Origin: Parvularcula sp. BBD 1991-13
GTDB lineage: Bacteria > Pseudomonadota > Alphaproteobacteria > Caulobacterales > Parvularculaceae
Assembly: GCA_001657385.1 (NCBI GenBank)
Contig: LYSZ01000007.1
Span: forward strand, 62,001 to 126,000
Direction: 5' to 3'
Length of the DNA stretch: 64,000 bases
Shown here: one piece after another, positions 16,498 through 24,169 of the stretch
Layout: the number at the start of each line of letters is the position of its first letter
Position numbering within the stretch: position 1 is the first letter of the stretch
Position numbers and translations under genes: made by a program
The notes under the pieces: model-generated
What the model saw: the letters and a program-made list of their open reading frames with translations, nothing else
The model's database searches: none
Told to the model about the DNA's origin: nothing

Positions 16498-19233
16498 ATG
16501 GCGATCAGTGTGAATTCATCCCGGCGTAATGCAGTAGGGCCGCAGTTTGGCGACTACGACGATATCGTCCGGCGCGAACGTCTCGTTCAGCATGTTGTCG
16601 CCGCAGAAAAGGCCAAGCTGACATTCATCACAGCGCCGCGGGGCTATGGTAAATCAACGCTTCTGGCCCAGACGGCGAGGGCGGCCCACGAAAGCGGCCG
16701 TGCTATCGTTTGGCGTACTCTGGATGAGGAATCGGCCGAGCCAGCCGGGTTCGTTCGCGCGTTGATTGAGGCCATTGAAGCGGTTGATGTTGACGTCCGG
16801 AAAGCCAAGAAAATGCTCGATGACGCGGGCGACTTGGCGCGCGCGATCGATTTCGCCGTTCGCGCATTAATAGCCACGCATCGACCGGCCTTGATATGTC
16901 TTGAAGAATACAATGATCACGGCCTCCCTGAAATCGATGTTCTCCTGCAATCGATTTTCAGATACCCGGCCAAAGACGTGCGCGTTGTCGTTGCAACCCG
17001 ATGTCCAGCCTTTTCCGGTGCTGGCGTCCTTGAGTTAAAGGGCGAAATTCTCACTTTAACGGCAAGGGATCTGCAGTTTACCCTCGACGAGATTCGGTTG
17101 TTTTTGCCGAATGAAGTGTCCCCCGAGACGCTTGCCACAATTCTATCGCGCACCGAAGGTTGGCCGGCCGGCGCAAGGCTCGCCAAACGTTTTCTCAGCG
17201 ACAATGCCGATGAGGCCGACTTACTGCTCAGGCTCAACGGAACGGATCCGGTGCTTGCTGACTATCTGGCGCATACTGTCTATAATCAGCTGCCGGAAGA
17301 TATGAGATGCTTTTTGAAAACAGTCGCCTGTGTTCGATCCTTCGATAAAGACATTGCGGATGCGATACGTGATACGGGGGACAGTACTGATTATCTGAAA
17401 CGCATTCGCAAACTGCCAAATGTTTTTATTCAGCCTTTGCGGGACGGACATGGATTCCGATTTCACAGGCTTTTTGGCGAGTTTCTGGAAGAAGAGTTTG
17501 ACCAAGACCATTCCTCGGACGAACGACGCGAACTTCATGCGCGCGCCGCCGATTACTATGCGAAACAGGAACGAATTCTTGATGCGCTAGAACATGCGAT
17601 TGCGGCGCGGGATTACGACCGCATGCGCAGTATTCTCGCCAACGCGAGTGGAGATTTCTTCTGGATCATGAAAGACGATAGATTTTCCGAAATCATGGAG
17701 AATCTGAAGAACTCGGAGTTTCACGCCAGCCCTCATTTTCTGGCGGTCGAAGCTTATTATCATCTGCGCCGCGCCGACTTCGGAGCTGCTTCGGCGATAC
17801 TCGATAAATGCTGGATGGGCGACAGCGCCGCCGCCACGACCGATGATGGCGACTGGTGCGCCTGCGATTGCCTTGTCACTCAAGCCGCATATAATATCTA
17901 TACGGATCAAGAACAGCGGCCTATCGCTACTGACGACCTTGTGCGCCTCGCTTATGAAGGCGAAGATCGCAGCGTCATGTTCCGGGGGCTCGTTTTCAAG
18001 CTATACAGCGTCCTGCAATATCGCGCCGGCGAGTTTCACGCCGCGCAATCATCAATATTGCGCGCGAAAAAGTTCTTTACACAGACGGATGCCTACCATG
18101 AAACCGTCCGCTCTGATCTGTTTCTGGCTGATTTGGCGCTGATTGACGCTGACGGCGAGGGCGCCGAAACTCATATCTCATCCGCAAAAGCGCTCTGTGC
18201 GACGAAGGCCATTTCCGACCCGCTGTTAATCGCCTTGGCCGACTTTGCAAACGCCAAGAGGCTCTACCATCGGGGAGACGTTCGCGCCGCGGAGAAGGTC
18301 TGTAATGATGTCTTTCCCGCCATCAACGAGTACGGCCAATACTGGTGGACAAGACTGGCCCATGCTTACCAATATCGCGCCATGATCTCCTCAGCTTTGG
18401 GTGAACCGGAAACGGCTTATTTGCACGTCGCTGAAGGACGCGGGATCGCGCGAAAACGGGATTTTCCACGTCTACAGCCTGCCCTGCTGGCGACACAGGC
18501 GCATATTGCGTCGATTCATGGGGATCGCGGCACGGCGGATCGCGCCTTAGAGAAACTGGAAGCGCCTCAAGCCGTTAGAGACGGCGAGTGGCGCGGTGAG
18601 AATGATTGGCTTGTCAACCTTTATTCGTTCATTGCCGGCGTCCGATACGATATCGCTTTCTCGCCCTCGCTGACGCGGGCGGGCCAAGCGCTGAAAACCG
18701 CACGAGAGCAATGTGAGTCTTCGGGTTACGGATTAATTCAACTGAAATTCGATGCTCTGGAAATCCTGTTGAATTTCAGAACAGGGGATCGATCCCGAGC
18801 GTCGAAAAAGCTGCAGGAGTTCCTGAAGCTGGCGCACCCGCTCGGCATATATGCGCCTTTGCTGGAGGAAGGGGCGTTCGCCCTGGAAATGCTGGACGCC
18901 TTGTCGGCGCGTTTTCGCAGGACAGACCCTAATTCCACCAACGGGCAGTCTTACATCACTTTTTTGGAGCGGGCTTGGGATTTCAATACGCCAAACCATC
19001 CGCTGCTTCATGCGCCGAAGATTGATCAAGAGCAATTGTTGCTTCTCAAGCTGTTCAACGAAGGCGCTTCCCGGGACAAGATCAGCGAAAAATTAGGCGT
19101 CGCCGCGCCGACGGCCGACAAGAGGATGCGAAACCTCTTGAACTGGCTGCACTGTTCAAGCCGGCATAGCGCCGTCGCCAAGTACCGCAGGATTTATCGC
19201 CAGCAACGGGCGAAATCGCCGGACGCCTATTAA
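16498..19233 (+). CDS. MalT/LAL-type LuxR-family transcriptional activator
   Basis: This 911-aa protein follows the large ATP-binding LuxR (LAL) plan. Walker A APRGYGKST lies at ~46, and a Walker-B-like LICLEEYND comes ~90 residues later. A winged-helix region (FHRLFGEFLEEEF) is followed by a long TPR-like solenoid from about residue 340. A C-terminal LuxR helix-turn-helix (DKISEKLGVAAPTADKRMRNLLNWL) ends the protein. LAL proteins oligomerise on inducer and ATP binding and activate nearby operons. The Atm1-like exporter 160 bp downstream on the same strand is a candidate target. A second LAL gene lies at 24170; the two are divergent in sequence. Confidence 0.88.
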   Translation: MAISVNSSRRNAVGPQFGDYDDIVRRERLVQHVVAAEKAKLTFITAPRGYGKSTLLAQTARAAHESGRAIVWRTLDEESAEPAGFVRALIEAIEAVDVDVRKAKKMLDDAGDLARAIDFAVRALIATHRPALICLEEYNDHGLPEIDVLLQSIFRYPAKDVRVVVATRCPAFSGAGVLELKGEILTLTARDLQFTLDEIRLFLPNEVSPETLATILSRTEGWPAGARLAKRFLSDNADEADLLLRLNGTDPVLADYLAHTVYNQLPEDMRCFLKTVACVRSFDKDIADAIRDTGDSTDYLKRIRKLPNVFIQPLRDGHGFRFHRLFGEFLEEEFDQDHSSDERRELHARAADYYAKQERILDALEHAIAARDYDRMRSILANASGDFFWIMKDDRFSEIMENLKNSEFHASPHFLAVEAYYHLRRADFGAASAILDKCWMGDSAAATTDDGDWCACDCLVTQAAYNIYTDQEQRPIATDDLVRLAYEGEDRSVMFRGLVFKLYSVLQYRAGEFHAAQSSILRAKKFFTQTDAYHETVRSDLFLADLALIDADGEGAETHISSAKALCATKAISDPLLIALADFANAKRLYHRGDVRAAEKVCNDVFPAINEYGQYWWTRLAHAYQYRAMISSALGEPETAYLHVAEGRGIARKRDFPRLQPALLATQAHIASIHGDRGTADRALEKLEAPQAVRDGEWRGENDWLVNLYSFIAGVRYDIAFSPSLTRAGQALKTAREQCESSGYGLIQLKFDALEILLNFRTGDRSRASKKLQEFLKLAHPLGIYAPLLEEGAFALEMLDALSARFRRTDPNSTNGQSYITFLERAWDFNTPNHPLLHAPKIDQEQLLLLKLFNEGASRDKISEKLGVAAPTADKRMRNLLNWLHCSSRHSAVAKYRRIYRQQRAKSPDAY

Positions 19234-19392
19234 AGCCAGCTGATATTGCTGAGCTTGCGGGGTCGCCTCTGCAGCCGAGGATCCGACGCCCGGCAAGGCG
19301 TATTGTTGCATACGTCTTTTGTAAGCCGCGTTTTCTGTTACTGTTTCCTTTCAAGGCATTTCGCGTTTCCTCTGATTGAAAGGACGGCGTCA

Positions 19393-21237
19393 ATGAAGAT
19401 GCCCGCGTTTTTTGGGCGTTTTTTCTTGCAATCTCAACGCGGCTACGGCCGGGTGCGATCCTATTCGACATTCGACAACGGGGTCCGGCTGATTTGGCGG
19501 CAGGTCGACCGACGCATTATCGTCCGCCTTGCAGCGGCGTCTCTTTGTGTTGTCGCCGGCGCAGTCGCGGCGGCGTTGACGCCTTTGGCCTTGAAACTCC
19601 TGATCGACCGTCTGTCGTTGTCGTCAGCCGAAGCTGCAATTGCCGTTCCGGTTTTTCTGTTGGTCGCCTATGTGCTTGCGAACTGGCTTACGCGTGCGGC
19701 AAATGAGGTGCGCGGCTTCTTGTTTGGCGGCGCTGAACAGCGGCTTTTCCGCAAACTCAGCCGATTTCTGTTTTCTCATATCATGACATTGCCTCTGCGG
19801 TTCCATCTGGACCGCAAGACGGGCGCGATCGGACCGACGCTCGACCAGGGCCTGCAGGGCTATCGTCTCATTCTTCAACACGCAATCTTCACTTTGGCCC
19901 CGGCGCTCGTCGAGATCACGATCATGGCGGTCGTACTGACAACGCTCTTTTCGCCGCACTTTCTTGCAATTTTCGCGATCGCCGTCGCCGCCTATGGGAT
20001 TGTCTTCGCCAGGGGCGCCGCCCGTATTCTAACGGCGAGCCGTGAGGTTTCCGCCGCGCGCATTAACGCCAATGCAATCCTTACGGATTCCATCCTGAAT
20101 TATGAAACGGTGAAACTGTTTACGGCCGAAGAACAGATGCGGCTTCGCTATGACGACACGCTGGCGCGGTCGGAACAAAGCTGGATGACGTTCTATCGGC
20201 GCCGGGCTCTCAATGGCCTCAACGTCGCGCTGGTTTTCGTCGCGGCGCTTGCAGCGATGATGGGCCTCGGCGCCCATGCCGTTATCAGCGGCGACATCAC
20301 CATTGGCGATTTTGTTCTTCTGAACGCCTATATCCTGCAGGTTGCGAGACCCGTCGAACTGCTTGGTTTTGCGGTTCGTGATATCGGGCAGGGGATCGCG
20401 TTTATCGAAAAACTGCTTACCCTGCTGGAAGAACCAAAGGAACCGGCGATATCAGAAAATATAGTCCGTTTGCAAACGGATGCGCCGGCAAGCGTCGCGT
20501 TTGAGAGAATTGAATTTGGCTATCAGCCCGAGCGGCGCATTCTCCACGACGTCAGTTTTGAGGCCGGCGCCGGCAAGACGTTAGGCGTCGTCGGTTCATC
20601 CGGATCGGGGAAGTCTTCCCTTGTTCGTCTGCTCGCGCGGTTTTATGAACCGCAGGCTGGTCTCATTCGTATCGACGGCCAACCTATCAGCGAGATTTCA
20701 CTGGATGCGTTACGCCGCATGATTTCGGTGGTTCCGCAGGACACGATCCTTTTCGACACGACAATCGAGGAAAATATCGGCTTTGCAGTCAGCGGGGCTA
20801 CAACCGTCGACATCAGGCACGCGGCCCGTCTGGCGCATCTTGATGACTTTATCAATTCGCTGCCCCAAGGGTATGAGACCGTTGTGGGCGAACGCGGTCT
20901 TAAACTCTCAGGCGGTGAAAAACAGCGCGTCGCGATCGCCCGGGCGGCGCTGAAGCGTCCCCGCATCTTTATCTTCGATGAAGCAACGTCAGCGCTCGAC
21001 ACGGCGACTGAACGTCAGATCCTTCACAACCTGATCGAAGTCTCCGAAGGGGTCACGACATTGATGATCGCTCACCGATTGTCGACCGTCGTCCACGCCG
21101 ATGAGATTATCGTTATGGACGCTGGCGTCGTCCGTGAGCGCGGCGATCATCATGCGCTGCTGGCCTTGAAAGGCGTCTATGCCGAAATGTGGCGTGTCCA
21201 GGGGGCTGGAGCGGCAGGCCGCGCCTCCGGCCTTTGA
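19393..21237 (+). CDS. Atm1/HMT1-like ABC exporter (fused membrane and ATPase)
   Basis: The ATG at 19393 is chosen because AAAGGA lies 8 nt upstream; the ORF's earlier start has no such site. The 614-aa protein has a six-helix exporter domain, with the segment NYETVKLFTAEEQM typical of Atm1/ABCB7/HMT1 transporters. The ATPase has Walker A GSSGSGKSS (~401), signature LSGGEKQRVAIA (~505) and IFDEATSALD. Members export glutathione-linked sulfur species or metal conjugates. As the only ABC exporter in the window it might move the lasso peptide, but lasso D transporters are of a different branch and this gene lies 6 kb away on the other strand. Confidence 0.85.
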   Translation: MKMPAFFGRFFLQSQRGYGRVRSYSTFDNGVRLIWRQVDRRIIVRLAAASLCVVAGAVAAALTPLALKLLIDRLSLSSAEAAIAVPVFLLVAYVLANWLTRAANEVRGFLFGGAEQRLFRKLSRFLFSHIMTLPLRFHLDRKTGAIGPTLDQGLQGYRLILQHAIFTLAPALVEITIMAVVLTTLFSPHFLAIFAIAVAAYGIVFARGAARILTASREVSAARINANAILTDSILNYETVKLFTAEEQMRLRYDDTLARSEQSWMTFYRRRALNGLNVALVFVAALAAMMGLGAHAVISGDITIGDFVLLNAYILQVARPVELLGFAVRDIGQGIAFIEKLLTLLEEPKEPAISENIVRLQTDAPASVAFERIEFGYQPERRILHDVSFEAGAGKTLGVVGSSGSGKSSLVRLLARFYEPQAGLIRIDGQPISEISLDALRRMISVVPQDTILFDTTIEENIGFAVSGATTVDIRHAARLAHLDDFINSLPQGYETVVGERGLKLSGGEKQRVAIARAALKRPRIFIFDEATSALDTATERQILHNLIEVSEGVTTLMIAHRLSTVVHADEIIVMDAGVVRERGDHHALLALKGVYAEMWRVQGAGAAGRASGL

Positions 21238-21328
21238 TGGTCGCCATGCCTCCAGACCTACCGTCTCGTCGCCGGCTGGCTTTTTCCCCGGATCACGCCA
21301 TAAAGGGGAATTTTGCGAAGGACAAATC

Positions 21329-22264
21329 GTGAAAACCGCTCTCGATCATTTGCCGGAACGGCGACGCAAAGAAGTACAATACGTCCGCGACGTTATTCTG
21401 ACGGAGCTGGAACGTAAAATCGCGGCGTCCCGTTCGGCTCGTGCGAAAAATTATCGCATCCTGAAGCTGATCCTATACGGATCATTTGCTCGGGGAACGT
21501 GGTTTGACGACCGCAAATCGGGCAGGGCGTCTGACTATGACTTGCTTGCAATTGTCTCCCATAAACAGCTCACCAATATGGCGGGCTTTTGGAACGACAT
21601 TGAAGACTGGATGATTGACGATCCCGGCATCGGCAAAGAAGTCTCGCTGATTGTTCATACGCTGACTGAGGTGAATAAAGAACTGAAGGACGGACAATAC
21701 TTTTTTTGCGAGATCGTAAACCAAGGAATCTTGCTTTACGAAGTTCTCGAAAAACAGGCGGACGGCCGCCTGAAACATAAACTGAGAAAACCTGCCGCCC
21801 CAGACCCCCGACGCGCCTTCGAAATGGCGAAAGCATACAACGCTGACTGGAAACAGCGCGCGAAGCGCAGGTTGTCGATCGGACGGGATAACACTGAGAA
21901 AAGATGGCTGAATGAAGCAGCGTTCGACTTACACCAGGCGGCTGAAGCGGCCTATAGAATGATCCTCTTGACCATGACGCTTTATGCGCCGGGGACGCAC
22001 TCGCTTCGGACCTTGCGCCGGATGTCAGAGAAGATCGATGATCGCCTCAAGGCGGCGTGGCCGCGAGACAGAAAGCCGTTTAAACGCTATTTTGAATTGC
22101 TGCGTCGTGCTTATGTTGAGGCGCGGTACTCGACCGCCTATGAAACAACTCAGGAAGCCTTGCATTGGCAGGCTGAAAGGATCACCGACCTGATTGAGCT
22201 TGGGGACGTCTCGTGCCGCGAGCGTCTGATACAGCTCGAAGCTGCAGCGAAAGAGGCCCCTTGA
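21329..22264 (+). CDS. Nucleotidyltransferase-HEPN fusion protein
   Basis: GTG at 21329 is preceded by AAGGA at 7 nt spacing. This gives 311 aa; the longer ORF overlaps the exporter. Residues ~45-85 are a polymerase-beta-type nucleotidyltransferase core: LYGSFARG, then SDYDLLAIV. The GS and DxD elements are 16 residues apart, longer than in MNT antitoxins. Residues ~185-295 are HEPN-like (AAFDLHQAAEAAYRMILL, THSLRTL, AYVEARYS). I do not see the RX4-6H motif of RNase HEPN toxins. Separate MNT and HEPN genes form AMPylation-controlled toxin-antitoxin pairs; here both are one chain. Role unknown. Confidence 0.75.
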   Translation: MKTALDHLPERRRKEVQYVRDVILTELERKIAASRSARAKNYRILKLILYGSFARGTWFDDRKSGRASDYDLLAIVSHKQLTNMAGFWNDIEDWMIDDPGIGKEVSLIVHTLTEVNKELKDGQYFFCEIVNQGILLYEVLEKQADGRLKHKLRKPAAPDPRRAFEMAKAYNADWKQRAKRRLSIGRDNTEKRWLNEAAFDLHQAAEAAYRMILLTMTLYAPGTHSLRTLRRMSEKIDDRLKAAWPRDRKPFKRYFELLRRAYVEARYSTAYETTQEALHWQAERITDLIELGDVSCRERLIQLEAAAKEAP

Positions 22265-22308
22265 AACCGCTAAGTGTGAAAACCGAATCTTGTTGGAGAT
22301 GACTGTCG

Positions 22309-22761
22309 ATGTCAAAAAATGACTCCCATCAAAGCAGTTATCTGCGAATAACAGCAAAAATTGTTGAAGCTTATCTAAGTTATAATAAAATCTCGCCAAG
22401 CGACCTTCCGCATCTATGTGCTGTTGTTCATGACGCAGTTCGTCAGGTATCTTCTGGCGCCAAGAGTTTACGCGGCGACCAGCGCCCGGCTGTTCCTATT
22501 TCGAAGTCGGTAACGCCCGACTACCTGATCTGTCTGGAAGACGGCGCCAAACTGAAAATGATGAAGCGCTATTTGCGGACGCATTTCGATATGTCTCCCG
22601 ATGAATACCGCCTAAAATGGGGCTTGCCGGCAGATTATCCGATGACGTCCCCGAGTTATTCGCGCGCGCGTTCGAAAACGGCGATCAAGGCTGGTTTTGG
22701 CCGCAATCCGTCCCAGCGAAGAAACAAGAGAGCAAAGAAGGGACGTACAAAGAGCGCCTAA
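22309..22761 (+). CDS. mucR: MucR/Ros-family zinc-finger regulator
   Basis: This 150-aa protein has the family core SVTPDYLICLEDGAKLKMMKRYL followed by MSPDEYRLKWGLPADYPM, the hallmark of alphaproteobacterial MucR/Ros regulators. The Cys/His finger usual in this core is changed: one Cys (LICLEDG) and one His (RTHFDMS) are visible, which resembles the variants with reduced ligand sets. The C-terminus is very basic. MucR binds AT-rich DNA and often silences acquired genes. It follows the nucleotidyltransferase-HEPN gene by 44 bp. Its presence is a good taxonomic pointer. Confidence 0.9.
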   Translation: MSKNDSHQSSYLRITAKIVEAYLSYNKISPSDLPHLCAVVHDAVRQVSSGAKSLRGDQRPAVPISKSVTPDYLICLEDGAKLKMMKRYLRTHFDMSPDEYRLKWGLPADYPMTSPSYSRARSKTAIKAGFGRNPSQRRNKRAKKGRTKSA

Positions 22762-23207
22762 TCGGGTTTTTTTACGGGTCTCATGATGATGGCGGGTTCA
22801 ATTTTTTCGCATTGGGCGTTGCGCGACACGTTTTTCTCGTTACATCTCTTTGCGTGAAGGCGGCCAGCGTGGCGTCAGGGTTCGCCCGAAACCATGCCCC
22901 GTTCTACACGCGCGGGTCTTCCGATGGTCGCCTTCACGCTCGCGGAGCCAGTGAGCCGCAGTTGGGTACTTCCAAAAGATTGGAAAAAGGGCTTGATTTC
23001 TTACCGTTAATCAGGAAAACATCGCTATTACCTGCTGCAAATGCGGGCGGAGAATCGGAAGCTCCGGACGAAACATAGCGTGTGGTTTCACTGCCACGAC
23101 TGAAAACAATGACGTCCCGCGTTTGCGGGCGAACGATGTTCGTTGCATCGTAATGCGCCGTGACGCATTCACATGGCGATGTTTGATCGCGCCCAGTCGG
23201 GAAGTTT
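22762..23207. other. Intergenic region with a possible decayed small gene
   Basis: The ORFs reported here cross frames and look like shadows. One plus frame from ATG 22894 (MPRSTRAGLPMVAFTLAEP...) runs 38 codons to a TAA at 23008-23010. It then continues protein-like (KHRYYLLQMRAENRKLRTKH), so it may be a gene broken by one nonsense codon. I name no family. Confidence 0.3.
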
Positions 23208-23792
23208 TTGTCTGCAGTTTCCGACCTCCCTTTTGATGGAGAGGTTGTGCTGGATAACACTGGATCGCCATGGGGGATTGCCGCCGAGCCTGAAACAAGT
23301 GTCGGCGAAGCCTTTGAGCGTTCTCTGTCCGATGCCGACATTTACGCCATGCCTGGCTGGATTCGCTCAAACCGGCTGACTGATCCCGGTAAACAGCCGC
23401 ATCGCCGTCATGGTTATCCTGTTTTGAGCGCCGCCCCCAAAAGGCTTGATGCGGATGTTCAGTTTATAATCCGTATGGATGCAGATTTCACCGACGCAGA
23501 ATTTGAATCAGCGAAACGACGGTTCATGACGTTTCGGGGCTCCATGCGGCGACGTTATCCTGATCTGTCAATCCGTTTTGGCTGTCGCAATCTGAAGTGG
23601 GTCCAGCACCCGGCGGCCAGCATTCCGATGAGACTGTCAATTGTCGCGCCATGCACGCACTATGAATGCGAGCGCGGTCTTGCGAATTTCTTTGACCGTT
23701 TTTATGAATGGGTTTCCGACAAATATCCGTCAGCCGATATTGTCTGTTTCCGTTTTGAGAAAGATTATCGGGACCCGGAGTGGTTGAGATAG
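23208..23792 (+). CDS. Hypothetical protein
   Basis: A 194-aa ORF from TTG 23208. GGGAAG lies only a few bases upstream, so the start is uncertain; Met at ~23478 is the first internal ATG. The translation is balanced and hydrophilic, with no signal peptide, membrane helix or repeat. Features that look structured are FIIRMDADFTDAEFESAKRRF and the Trp/Tyr-rich end FYEWVSDKYPSADIVCF. No family is recognised. It lies between mucR and the second LAL regulator, same strand as both. Confidence 0.5.
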   Translation: MSAVSDLPFDGEVVLDNTGSPWGIAAEPETSVGEAFERSLSDADIYAMPGWIRSNRLTDPGKQPHRRHGYPVLSAAPKRLDADVQFIIRMDADFTDAEFESAKRRFMTFRGSMRRRYPDLSIRFGCRNLKWVQHPAASIPMRLSIVAPCTHYECERGLANFFDRFYEWVSDKYPSADIVCFRFEKDYRDPEWLR

Positions 23793-24169
23793 GAAACCAA
23801 CGGTCTTGAGCGTCCGCCCATGGTCGCTTTTCATGGTCTTCGAAATCTGCGTTTCTCCTAACCAAAAGACTACCAGCACGCTTAGGAGTACGGATAGTTC
23901 AAATAATATTGGTTGTCCAACGGCGGTGAAGATGGGGTGAAGACACGAAACCGGCGATTGTCGCTGAAACTTTTTGGCCGTAATAATCTGTGAGTAATGT
24001 TGTGCGTCGATATGGCATTTTGCCGTCGCAGTGGTTCGCACTGCGCAAACCGGTGCGCGAAAGATTAACCGATCCGCCAGTTCGGGAAAGTGCTTTCCCG
24101 ACGTTTCGGCACGCATTATAGTTAACATTACATAGTAGTCTTTCAGCGTGAACAACCGAAGTAGAAATA
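23793..24169. other. Upstream region of the second LAL regulator
   Basis: No gene is seen. ORFs on the minus strand (23730..24155, 23899..24237) have non-protein-like translations and overlap the LAL start. The region carries the 20-bp palindrome listed separately and is moderately AT-rich over the last 60 bp, as expected for a promoter. Confidence 0.35.
24082..24101. promoter_or_regulatory. 20-bp palindrome, candidate operator
   Basis: TCGGGAAAG-TG-CTTTCCCGA is perfectly symmetric with 9-bp arms and a 2-bp centre, 68 bp ahead of the LAL gene start. No T-run follows, so an operator for a dimeric regulator is likelier than a terminator. The binding protein is unknown; LuxR-family sites are often of this length. 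Confidence 0.55.

Noticed and set aside
19393-21237. ABC exporter as the lasso D transporter
   Set aside because: The motif wording is Atm1/HMT1-like, the gene is on the other strand 6 kb away and follows a LAL regulator. Related clusters with TonB receptors often lack a dedicated D gene.
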